Positions 35,632-43,805 of a stretch of 64,000 nucleotides of DNA are shown here, one piece after another (the first letter of the stretch is position 1; each line of letters begins with the position of its first letter). Source of the stretch: an uncultured Alphaproteobacteria bacterium (GTDB lineage: Bacteria > Pseudomonadota > Alphaproteobacteria > Rhodobacterales > Rhodobacteraceae); contig CACFXF010000007.1 of the NCBI GenBank assembly GCA_902570265.1, positions 1 through 64,000 on the forward strand. The letters are read 5' to 3'. The notes under the pieces are model-generated. The model worked only from the letters and a program-made list of their open reading frames with translations. It searched no databases and was not told the DNA's origin. The position numbers and the translations under genes were made by a program.

Positions 35632-36399
35632 TTAAACAACATTTTTTAAATATTTACTAACCATACGGCAGTTTTTTGCATACTCAGAAGTGGTCCTATA
35701 TTCTTCTGTTCTGGGGTAGTTATCATTTAGAACAATATCAGCAATTACTCGTCCGGGTCTTGGCGCCATTACTACTACTCTATTCGAAAGATATACTGAC
35801 TCAAAAACACTGTGAGTAACAAAAATAACAGTAAGGTCAGAATTTTTCCAAAAACTCATTACATCATCATTTAATTTAAATCTTGTAATTTCATCCAATG
35901 CTGCAAAAGGTTCATCCATTAATAAAAGCTTTGGTTTTACTATAAGCGCTCTTGCAATAGACACTCGCATTTTCATACCTCCAGACAACTCTCTTGGATA
36001 TGATTTTCTAAATTCAATCAACCCTACTTTAGAGAGAATTTCTTCAATATCTTCTCTAACTTTTTCTTTACTTGTACCTTTCAAACGTAGTGGAAGGTAA
36101 ACGTTGTCTTCGACTGTGGCCCATGGCATTAAAGTAGAATCTTGAAAAACAAATCCTATTTCGCCACTCTTACTACTAGAATTTAAAGTTTTTTTGTAAA
36201 TTTCTATCTGACCTGATGTTGGTTTTAAAAGACCAGATATCATTCTCAAAACGGTACTCTTTCCACAACCAGATGGCCCCAAAAAACTAATAAATTGACC
36301 TTTAAAAACATCAATGTCCATACCTTTTAATGCCTCGGTTCCGTTTTCGAAGACTTTATTAACTTTTTTCAATTTGATAATTGGTTCTAATGCTGACAT
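35632..36399 (-). CDS. ABC transporter ATP-binding protein, SsuB/TauB type
   Basis: The 255-residue ATPase has Walker A GPSGCGKST (about residues 42-50), Q-loop VFQDSTLMPW, signature LSGGMKMRVSIARAL, Walker B LLMDEPFAALDE and switch VTHSVFES. The MPW after the Q-loop and GMKMR in the signature are typical of the nitrate/sulfonate/taurine group. It energises the permease next to it. It is the second gene after the creatininase-family gene in the minus-strand unit, 18 bases apart. Confidence 0.92.
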   Translation of the reverse strand: MSALEPIIKLKKVNKVFENGTEALKGMDIDVFKGQFISFLGPSGCGKSTVLRMISGLLKPTSGQIEIYKKTLNSSSKSGEIGFVFQDSTLMPWATVEDNVYLPLRLKGTSKEKVREDIEEILSKVGLIEFRKSYPRELSGGMKMRVSIARALIVKPKLLLMDEPFAALDEITRFKLNDDVMSFWKNSDLTVIFVTHSVFESVYLSNRVVVMAPRPGRVIADIVLNDNYPRTEEYRTTSEYAKNCRMVSKYLKNVV

Positions 36400-36417
36400 T
36401 AAGAAAATCTTTCAAAT

Positions 36418-37233
36418 TCAATAGGCAGTATCGTCTGAAATCAAAGAGAAAGGAATTGCTTCTATTTCCTTAATTACCTCTAAAATTTTTTTACAGACAA
36501 AGTTTAATGTTAATTTTCCTTTTTCTACACTAGCAATTTTTGCATTACCACATGCACCAAATTTATTTAAATCCTGAATTTGCCAACCAAACTTAGCACC
36601 AAAATTAACCCCAATGTGTTTAGATTCTTTTTCAATAGTTTTTGTTTTAGGGATAAAATTTTTAGCACGTTCCATACTTACATTATTTGGATCTAGGGCT
36701 AACATTATAGAAGTTTCAATATCCCCTGCATGGATTCCGTGATTTAGTTCATCTTTTGAGTAAAGTTCTTCTGGTACACCAAGAGAAAACCAATTCAAAG
36801 TAAAAACTATCAAATTATGTCTAACTCTTAATTCCCTAGCAACTGTATCTAAAACACTTATATTTCCACCATGACTATTTATTAATAATAGTTTTTTTGC
36901 ACCACTAGAAGAGACTGAGCTTCCAATATCTAAGAGTGTTGAATATAAAGTTTCAGCAGACAAACTCAAAGTTCCAGGAAAAGCTAAATGCTCATTACTT
37001 TTTCCAAATTTTTGAGTTGGTAAAAAAATTGCCTTACTTTTTTTTGGTAGTTTCTTTACAAGTAAATTTACTATTCCATCAATTATCTTACTATCAACAC
37101 TTACCGGAAGATGAGGGCCATGTTGCTCAATAGCAGCAATTGGAAGAATAACTAAACTATTCTCTAAGTCGATTTTATGAAAATCAAGAGTGGTTAAATT
37201 CTCCCAAAATCTTTTATTAACACCTTTATTCAC
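36418..37233 (-). CDS. Creatininase family amidohydrolase
   Basis: The 271-residue protein has the di-metal site of creatininases: PIAAIEQHGPHLPVSVDS (about residues 31-48, with Glu, His and Asp ligands), SHGGN near residue 120 and GIHAGDIETS near residue 165. The family cleaves cyclic or linear amides and includes creatinine amidohydrolase, ArfB and MftE. It opens the cluster encoding an NMT1-type transporter and a cytosine-deaminase-like enzyme. One protein could open a ring and the other remove ammonia, as in creatinine or pyrimidine breakdown. The exact substrate cannot be told. Confidence 0.85.
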   Translation of the reverse strand: MNKGVNKRFWENLTTLDFHKIDLENSLVILPIAAIEQHGPHLPVSVDSKIIDGIVNLLVKKLPKKSKAIFLPTQKFGKSNEHLAFPGTLSLSAETLYSTLLDIGSSVSSSGAKKLLLINSHGGNISVLDTVARELRVRHNLIVFTLNWFSLGVPEELYSKDELNHGIHAGDIETSIMLALDPNNVSMERAKNFIPKTKTIEKESKHIGVNFGAKFGWQIQDLNKFGACGNAKIASVEKGKLTLNFVCKKILEVIKEIEAIPFSLISDDTAY

Positions 37234-37262
37234 ATTAATTATCCTCTTTCATTTAAAAAATC

Positions 37263-38579
37263 TCAGGAAAGGTAACCAAGGTAGTCTTTTTGAATTTCAA
37301 TCATAGTATTTAATAAATTTTCTGCTGTAACTGGGTTGTCTACAATAGGTTCTGCTAGCAAGGCTAGATATGCTAGATGTTTCGATTTTTTTAATGCAGC
37401 CTCTGTCGTTAATTTAATAACTCCTACCTGATTACTTAAAAGTAGCGCAAAAGACTTAGGATAATTTTGCAATCTCAAACCTTGAACACCTTCCTTGTTT
37501 ATATTTGCTGGCACTTCAACAACTATGTCATTTGCTATTTGATCTATATAATAATTATTAGGAACATTAACTGCTGCTTCCACAACATTCTTATTCCCCA
37601 ATATTGCTTCAATAATAGGAACAATTTTTTCAAACATTTTTCGATTTGGATCAAAAAATTGAGCCAACGATGATTCTTCATTATGAAAATCTAAGCACTT
37701 ATTTTTATAATTAGTGTAAAATTCATTAATACCATCATGATCTGCAATAGAGTGGGCCCATTGAATATATTCCCCAAGATGGCTATCAACTGTGATTGGT
37801 AAATACCCATAACGCTTATATAATTCCCGAAAAACTCCTCTTTCTCCACCTGGCTTTGACTTATGATAACTATCATATTGATTAACAACGCTAGAAAAAT
37901 AGGCATCAAATTTCCTTCGAATTATAGGATATCCATCCTTTTTGGTATCTTTGTATCTAGCTTCTAATAAAATACTTAGGTGATTTAGCCCACCAGCTTT
38001 AAATTCAATATTTGAAAAGTCTGTTTCCATTAATATTGGTAATTGTTTTTCCATAGAATTTATTTCATGACAAAGACCTACAAACTTTAATTCTGGAAAT
38101 TTAGTAGTTACTGCATGACAAATCCTTTGCATAGGGTTTGAATAATTGAATATAAATGCATTTGGGCAAATTCGACTTATGTCTTTACATATCTCTAGTA
38201 CTATTGGAATGATCCTTAACGAATGGAATAGTCCTCCTGGTCCTCCATTCTCTCCATAAATTTGTTTAAAACCATATTGTAATGGAATTTTCCAATCCTG
38301 TTCCCACAGGTCAAATCTATTACCTACTTCAATAGAAATAATACAGAAATCAGCTTTTTCTAGAGCTTTTACTCTTTCAGTAGTTGCTTCAATTTTAAAG
38401 TTTCTAGAAAGTTTAGATTTATATTCTTCTGCAGTATCTACTGTCTTTTTCAAAGCTGATTGATTTATGTCATGTAAAACTATGGTTGATCCTTCTAAAA
38501 CTTGGGAATTAAAAATATCACTTATAGTTCCCAAGCCAAAAATAGCACTACCCGCACCTATTAAAACAATTCGAGTCAT
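37263..38579 (-). CDS. Glycoside hydrolase family 4 (MelA/AglA-like)
   Basis: The 438-residue enzyme begins with the NAD-binding VLIGAGSAIFGLG. It carries the GH4 features YGENGGPGGLFHSLR (about residues 111-125), IFNYSNPMQRI (about 143-153) and GLCHEIN with the metal-binding Cys and His. GH4 enzymes use NAD+ and Mn2+ to oxidise and eliminate, cleaving alpha- or beta-glycosides or glucuronides in the cytosol. It is 38 bases downstream of a sugar permease of the ribose/fructose type, so it probably hydrolyses the imported glycoside. Confidence 0.9.
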   Translation of the reverse strand: MTRIVLIGAGSAIFGLGTISDIFNSQVLEGSTIVLHDINQSALKKTVDTAEEYKSKLSRNFKIEATTERVKALEKADFCIISIEVGNRFDLWEQDWKIPLQYGFKQIYGENGGPGGLFHSLRIIPIVLEICKDISRICPNAFIFNYSNPMQRICHAVTTKFPELKFVGLCHEINSMEKQLPILMETDFSNIEFKAGGLNHLSILLEARYKDTKKDGYPIIRRKFDAYFSSVVNQYDSYHKSKPGGERGVFRELYKRYGYLPITVDSHLGEYIQWAHSIADHDGINEFYTNYKNKCLDFHNEESSLAQFFDPNRKMFEKIVPIIEAILGNKNVVEAAVNVPNNYYIDQIANDIVVEVPANINKEGVQGLRLQNYPKSFALLLSNQVGVIKLTTEAALKKSKHLAYLALLAEPIVDNPVTAENLLNTMIEIQKDYLGYLS

Positions 38580-38617
38580 TATTTTTTTCTTTCAATAAAA
38601 GATTATTATCCTTTTGC

Positions 38618-39595
38618 TTATCTTACTCTCTCACCATGAAGTCGATGCCCCATTAAAGCCAATATTATTATCAGACCGTTAAAAAACTGCCTCCAAGTGC
38701 CACTCATTCCTACAGCGATAACACCAATTTCCATATATGCTATTATGCCTACTCCAAAAACTGCTCCCACAATTGTCCCAAGACCTCCCCAATAAGGTGT
38801 TCCCCCAACAAAAACTGCCGCTAGTGCAAGTAATAAATATCCAAAACCTTGAGTTGGGAAAAAAGTGTATGTAATTAAAGTAGTAAAAATGCCAGCAATA
38901 GCAGCTCCAATTCCAACAAACATAAAGGCTTTTATTTTTAAAGCGTTGACGTTTATACCCATTTGTGCAGCACTTACATAATTATCCCCTACATGATGAA
39001 TATGTATGCCAAATTTATGTTTGTTAAATAGGTAATAACAAAATATCACAAACAATGAAGCCCAAAATACTTGCATAGGAAACCCGTAAAATTTACCAAC
39101 TAAAATAGGGTAAATCCAGTGAGCATCAAGCTCATCCATCATAGTAATTGATCTACTTTTTGTTGCGACCAAGATAAGGCCCCTTAAAAGAAATAATACT
39201 CCTAAAGAAGCAACTAATGATGATAATCTGAAGACAACAATCAGTGCACCCACTAAAGCTCCAATAGCGGCACCACTTAATATTCCTGCAGCAATACCAA
39301 TAGCTGGATCTATTCCTGCTTTGACTAGTAATGCAAAAATATATGCCGCCAAAGCATAGGTTGATGCAAAAGATAGGTCAATTTCTCCCGATGCTACCAA
39401 AAATACTAAAGGAATTACCAAAAAAATAAGTGTTGGCATCATTACAAATACCGATTGATGCAAATTAGGTCTCATCCAAGCTTCAGGTGCACCTATAAGA
39501 AAAATAATCATTAATAAAAAGAAGTAGCCCATACTTCCAAGTGCTCTTCCATTATTATGTGCAAAATTATATAAAAATGATTTTTCTTTACTCAT
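38618..39595 (-). CDS. Sugar ABC transporter permease, RbsC/FrcC type
   Basis: The 325-residue protein is almost entirely hydrophobic helices with short loops, as in BPD_transp_2 permeases. Characteristic pieces include PLVFLVASGEIDLSFASTYALA (split: the GEIDLS part is the conserved turn near residue 70) and the late AVFVGGTPYWGGLGTIVGA. It moves a monosaccharide or similar compound together with the ATPase and binding protein just upstream in the same operon. The gap to the ATPase gene is 7 bases. Confidence 0.9.
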   Translation of the reverse strand: MSKEKSFLYNFAHNNGRALGSMGYFFLLMIIFLIGAPEAWMRPNLHQSVFVMMPTLIFLVIPLVFLVASGEIDLSFASTYALAAYIFALLVKAGIDPAIGIAAGILSGAAIGALVGALIVVFRLSSLVASLGVLFLLRGLILVATKSRSITMMDELDAHWIYPILVGKFYGFPMQVFWASLFVIFCYYLFNKHKFGIHIHHVGDNYVSAAQMGINVNALKIKAFMFVGIGAAIAGIFTTLITYTFFPTQGFGYLLLALAAVFVGGTPYWGGLGTIVGAVFGVGIIAYMEIGVIAVGMSGTWRQFFNGLIIILALMGHRLHGERVR

Positions 39596-39602
39596 AATTT
39601 GC

Positions 39603-40370
39603 CTAGTTTTTTCTTACTGTATCTCGCATTATCTTCATTAATTCTTCTGGTGAGGAAATTTCAGTTTTAGAAAAGTTGTGAACTACCTCACCCCTATCCA
39701 ATATGACAAAGCGATCTGATATATCATATACGTGGAAAATGTTATGCCCTATGAATAAAACCGACCGATTGGATTTTTTTACATTCCTTACAAACTCAAA
39801 AACCTTTTGAGTTTCATTTAGAGACAGAGCATTTGTGGGTTCATCAAGTATAATCAATTCTGCATTATTATAAATTGCTCTTGCAATTGCTACTCCCTGT
39901 CTCTCTCCTCCAGACAAATTTCCAACTGGTGATTCGGCATCAATTAATTTAGATGTAAAACCAATTTCCCTTATTAGTCTATTAGCCTCTCTTATTTGTT
40001 CTTTTTCTCTTATAAATCCAAAAGGATAAGTTAATTCCTTACCCATAAAAATGTTCCAAACTATAGATTGTTGAGGGCATAGTGCTCTATCCTGAAAAAC
40101 AGTCTCAATTCCAGCTTCCCTAGCCTTTAAAGCACTCCAGCTTGAAACTTTCTTTCCTCTTATTATGATATCACCTTCATCTGGAAAATATACTCCTACA
40201 AGGGTTTTGATTAGAGTAGATTTTCCGGCTCCATTATCACCTATAAGACCTACTACCTCTCCAACATCTACATGTAGGGATGCTTTATTTAGAGCGGTAA
40301 TTCCTCCAAATTTCTTTGTTACTTTATTTAATTCTATTAATTTATTCATATTTTTTGTAGACTGATCCAT
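39603..40370 (-). CDS. Sugar ABC transporter ATP-binding protein, single-domain (FrcA type)
   Basis: The 255-residue ATPase has Walker A GDNGAGKST (about residues 44-52), Q-loop VFQDRALCPQQ, signature LSGGERQGVAIARA, Walker B ILDEPTNAL and a switch reading GHNIFH with His in place. It has one nucleotide domain rather than the two of RbsA, as in the fructose importer FrcA. The start is uncertain: ATG 40370 lies within a perfect palindrome that would bury it, while ATG 40349 (product starts MNKLIEL) is outside but lacks a ribosome-binding site. Confidence 0.9.
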   Translation of the reverse strand: MDQSTKNMNKLIELNKVTKKFGGITALNKASLHVDVGEVVGLIGDNGAGKSTLIKTLVGVYFPDEGDIIIRGKKVSSWSALKAREAGIETVFQDRALCPQQSIVWNIFMGKELTYPFGFIREKEQIREANRLIREIGFTSKLIDAESPVGNLSGGERQGVAIARAIYNNAELIILDEPTNALSLNETQKVFEFVRNVKKSNRSVLFIGHNIFHVYDISDRFVILDRGEVVHNFSKTEISSPEELMKIMRDTVRKN

Positions 40371-40387
40371 TTAATTAAATGGATCAG
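40362..40387. terminator. Perfect 26-bp palindrome after the sugar-binding-protein gene
   Basis: CTGATCCATTTAA followed by its exact reverse complement forms a 13-bp-arm hairpin 12 bases beyond the stop of the binding-protein gene and covering the first ATG of the ATPase gene. It resembles the 26-bp palindrome at 20297 in size and place. It probably protects the binding-protein mRNA and reduces expression of the ATPase. Confidence 0.6.
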
Positions 40388-40399
40388 TTATTAATGATG

Positions 40400-41395
40400 T
40401 TATCTCAATCCAGCATCTGCTAGAGCTTTCACTGCTTTGTAGTTGTTTGTATCAACAAATCCAGCCCCTGTATCTTGGTTAATAGCACCAGTCCCCAAAA
40501 CTGCAGTCTGGCACAACGATAAGACAGGTAGATAACCTTGTAGAAAAGGTTGTTGATCCGAAGTTAGATGAACATAACCTTTTTCAAAGGCTGTCATTAT
40601 TTGCGGACTAGTATCAAACCCAACTTGTAAAATTTCGTTTGGACCATACCCTGCAGCTTTTGCTATTCCTTCCGCTACATTCATTACATCGCTTCCTGGA
40701 TGAACGATAATTTTAGTTTCTGGATGTGTGTTTAGGGCAGCTCCAAAAATAGGAATTACTAGATTTGGATCAGAAGCAAAAGTAGGTTGGCCATCTAAAA
40801 CTGTAACTGTCATTCCGTGTTCTTCAAAAATAATACGTGCACCATCTTCCCTCTGAGCCCTGGCATAATCACCTATAGGAACCATGACAATAGCATGATC
40901 TCCAGCTTTTAAACCAAACTGTCTTATGGCTTCCCTTGCCAGTGCTTTACCTTGGGTTGCCAAATTAGCACCAACATAGCCACCACCATACTTGGCTCGC
41001 ACACCTGACGGGTCTACATTTTGATAAGTCATCAGTATGCCTTTCTCTGCAGCTTGTTTGGCTAAAGGCATTAATGCATCATCTCCTGGATGTCCCATCA
41101 TTGCTATTGCATCAACACCTAATCCAACAGACTCTCTTAGTTGTCTAACCATTTTTTCGAAATCCCATTCAGAATATAAGATTTCAGCATCTGCACCAGT
41201 ATCTCTAATTGCATTCATAGCACCAGCTGCCACTATACCTGCAAATCCACCTGCTTCAGGGCCACCAGCATAAAAATGCATTTTTACGTCAGAGCACCAA
41301 TTATCTCCAAGATCTTGACCAGTAGGGCCAGCAAAAGATACTGCTGTCCATACATAGAAACATAAAATTGCTAAAATATATTTAAAGTTTTTCAT
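40400..41395 (-). CDS. Periplasmic sugar-binding protein, RbsB/FrcB type
   Basis: The 331-residue product starts at ATG 41395, where GGGAGGAG gives a strong ribosome-binding site 3-10 bases before. The upstream in-frame extension is not used. A signal peptide (MKNFKYILAILCFYVWTAVS) precedes a Peripla_BP_4 domain, with MHFYAGGPEAGGFAG, MGHPGDDALMPLAKQAAEKG and GYGPNEILQVGFDTSP as recognisable segments. It binds a sugar-like ligand and feeds the ATPase and permease that follow. A strong palindrome separates it from the ATPase gene. Confidence 0.92.
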   Translation of the reverse strand: MKNFKYILAILCFYVWTAVSFAGPTGQDLGDNWCSDVKMHFYAGGPEAGGFAGIVAAGAMNAIRDTGADAEILYSEWDFEKMVRQLRESVGLGVDAIAMMGHPGDDALMPLAKQAAEKGILMTYQNVDPSGVRAKYGGGYVGANLATQGKALAREAIRQFGLKAGDHAIVMVPIGDYARAQREDGARIIFEEHGMTVTVLDGQPTFASDPNLVIPIFGAALNTHPETKIIVHPGSDVMNVAEGIAKAAGYGPNEILQVGFDTSPQIMTAFEKGYVHLTSDQQPFLQGYLPVLSLCQTAVLGTGAINQDTGAGFVDTNNYKAVKALADAGLR

Positions 41396-41520
41396 TTCTC
41401 CTCCCAATTTTTTTTTTAATATAAAGAGGCTAATCAATACATTCCTTAAGGTCAAGTAAATGAATAAATTCAAATTTTATTGAAATGATTTTTCAGTAAT
41501 AGTGAATAATATCTTTTAAA

Positions 41521-42312
41521 TTACTTATGAAACTGCTTTAAAAAATTTTGTAATTCTATTTCATCTATTGCAATATCATGTTCTTGTCCTGGATAGATAT
41601 TACTATCAATATCTGATTTAAAACTCTTATAAGCATCTATGGACTTAATCTTTATCTTTTCAAAATCCTCAGAAAGATTAGTATAAACCTTAGAATGCCT
41701 AGGTATATGTCCTTTGTTATAACCTAATATATCTTCCGAAAATAAATACTGAACATCACAGCCTTGTCCACTACCCATTCCAATCATACAGGCTTGAACA
41801 TTTTTGGAAATAAAATCAGCTACTTTTACAGGTACAATCTCAATTTCAATGGCAAACGCTCCAGCATCTTGTAATCTTAGAGTTTGTTCATAAATCTTTG
41901 TGGCTTCTTCCGCTGATTTCCCGTAGGCCTTAAAACCACCATAAAAGGTTGATTTATATGGAATGAACCCAGTATGTCCAATTACAGGTATACCTTCATC
42001 AGAAATTGCTTTAATCAATTTAATACTCTGTGGACAATAAATTGCGTCAGCACCATTTTCTAATAATGAAAAAGATCTCCTTAAAATTTCATATTCATTT
42101 AAATATTTTCCGTATGACAAACCTACTGTAAAAAATGTGTTTTTGGCACAATCTCTTATACTTTGAATATCATTATTTTCTGAGGAGATAATCATATCAA
42201 TACCTGCTCGCTCGCAAGCCTCCGCCTCAAGTTGATTATGAGTGTAAACTTCAGCCAATTTTTTTTTGCCTTTGGCTGATAGAATTTCCTTTACAGTGAG
42301 TTTAGTTGACAT
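41521..42312 (-). CDS. Divergent PanB-like (ketopantoate hydroxymethyltransferase fold) protein
   Basis: The 263-residue protein aligns by eye with PanB: GHTGFIPYKSTFYGGFKAYG (about residues 112-131) and IGMGSGQGCDVQ (about 177-188) match the family, and the catalytic Glu of the LECVP motif is kept as IEIVP. The Mg2+-binding positions are changed: the VGDSLG loop reads SSENND (residues 43-48) and the DLPF Asp is Gly in VGLSYGKY. True ketopantoate synthesis is therefore doubtful. It sits 9 bases after an aldehyde dehydrogenase and upstream of a sugar transporter, so a related aldolase or lyase in a catabolic path is more likely. Confidence 0.72.
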   Translation of the reverse strand: MSTKLTVKEILSAKGKKKLAEVYTHNQLEAEACERAGIDMIISSENNDIQSIRDCAKNTFFTVGLSYGKYLNEYEILRRSFSLLENGADAIYCPQSIKLIKAISDEGIPVIGHTGFIPYKSTFYGGFKAYGKSAEEATKIYEQTLRLQDAGAFAIEIEIVPVKVADFISKNVQACMIGMGSGQGCDVQYLFSEDILGYNKGHIPRHSKVYTNLSEDFEKIKIKSIDAYKSFKSDIDSNIYPGQEHDIAIDEIELQNFLKQFHK

Positions 42313-42321
42313 ATTCTCTTC

Positions 42322-43758
42322 CTAGTGTAACCGTTTACTAACTCGCTTTGTTTGACCATAGCTATATAAACTATCAATTCCTCCATCCCTGCCATAGCCA
42401 GATTTTTTATATCCACCCCCTGGTAGATTAACCGCATCCACGAACCAATCATTTTGCCATATGATTCCTGCTTGAATCCTCTCTGCTGTCCACTTTGCTT
42501 TTTCATCATTTGAAGTAAAAATGCCCGATGCGAGACCATAGTCAGTTGAATTTGCAAGAGTGATAGCTTCTTCTTCGGTTTCAAAATCTAGTATCGCAAT
42601 TACAGGTCCAAATATCTCTTCTTTTGCTATTGTAGAATTATAATCGACATTGTCAAAAATTGTAGGTTTAAAATAATTACCACTATTATAATCTATCTGC
42701 TCACCACCAGAAACTAGTGAAGCTCCAGATTGAATTCCCGACATACAATAGTTTGAGACACGTTGAAGATGATTTTTGGTAATGAGTGGAGTGACTTCTG
42801 AATTATTATTTTTCCCAGGACCAATCCTAAGACCTTCTGCTCTTTTTTTTAATTTGCTAAGGAATTCATCTTTCACTTTGCTGTGAATAATGGCTCTGGA
42901 CATTGCAACACATATTTGTCCAGCATTTGGTTCAAAAATGCCTTTTACTGTACTATCAACTACTTTGTCAATATTAGCATCTGGGTAAATAATTGCTGCT
43001 GACTTCCCACCTAATTCAAGATGACAAGGGATTACTCTGTCTGCGGTACGCCGTAATATCTCAGAAGCAACCTCTTGTGATCCAGTAAATACAATATGGT
43101 TAACTTTTTCGTTATCTACCAACTTTTGACCTGTTATCTCACCATACCCATGAACTATATTTAAAATTCCTTTAGGAACACCTACTTCCTCAAAGACTTT
43201 ACCAAATAAGTTTGAGGAAATAGGACACAATTCAGGTGGTTTTATAACTACAGTATTACCAACTACCATACTGGTAGCTACCGACCTAGCGAAAAGGGAT
43301 ATAGGATAATTCCATGGAATTATTTGAAGACTAACACCAAATGGTTCTAGTAAAATATAGTTGAAAGTATTTTTCTCAGCCGGAATAAGCTTGTTTTCAA
43401 TTTTATCAGTTAAGCCTGCATAATAGTCAAATATGCAAGCAGCTCCCTCGAACTCTCCAGCACACTGGTTAATTGTTTTCCCATTTTCTAAGCTTAATAA
43501 TTGGGATCCAATTTTTTTATATTTTCTAAGTTTAGATGCAATAGATCTCATCAAATTAGATTTAATGAATGGATCCATATCTTGAAGAATTCTAGATCTG
43601 AAAGCATCAGATGCAGCAGAAAATGCTAACTCAATTTCTTCATCAAGAGCTTCATCTACAAATCCAACCGTTTCTTGATTAGCAGGGTTCATAACTTTAA
43701 TATTTTGTTTTGAAATTGAGTTTATAAATCTACCATTTATATAATTTCTAATCTCCAA
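42322..43758 (-). CDS. NAD(P)-dependent aldehyde dehydrogenase
   Basis: The 478-residue enzyme has all catalytic signatures. IIPWNYP (about residues 137-143) provides the Asn of the oxyanion hole. The cofactor glycine motif is FTGSQEV (about 224-230). The general-base Glu is in HLELGGKSA, and the nucleophile Cys in PNAGQICVAMSR (about residue 283). A C-terminal KEEIFGPVIAI is also typical. It oxidises an aldehyde to an acid in the cytosol. It leads the run ALDH, PanB-like, sugar ABC transporter, GH4. An aldehyde made by the PanB-like protein is a plausible substrate. Confidence 0.93.
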   Translation of the reverse strand: MEIRNYINGRFINSISKQNIKVMNPANQETVGFVDEALDEEIELAFSAASDAFRSRILQDMDPFIKSNLMRSIASKLRKYKKIGSQLLSLENGKTINQCAGEFEGAACIFDYYAGLTDKIENKLIPAEKNTFNYILLEPFGVSLQIIPWNYPISLFARSVATSMVVGNTVVIKPPELCPISSNLFGKVFEEVGVPKGILNIVHGYGEITGQKLVDNEKVNHIVFTGSQEVASEILRRTADRVIPCHLELGGKSAAIIYPDANIDKVVDSTVKGIFEPNAGQICVAMSRAIIHSKVKDEFLSKLKKRAEGLRIGPGKNNNSEVTPLITKNHLQRVSNYCMSGIQSGASLVSGGEQIDYNSGNYFKPTIFDNVDYNSTIAKEEIFGPVIAILDFETEEEAITLANSTDYGLASGIFTSNDEKAKWTAERIQAGIIWQNDWFVDAVNLPGGGYKKSGYGRDGGIDSLYSYGQTKRVSKRLH

Positions 43759-43805
43759 TATTTTCTCCTAAGACTTTCTGTTTTATAAAATTGTTGTAAA
43801 ATATA

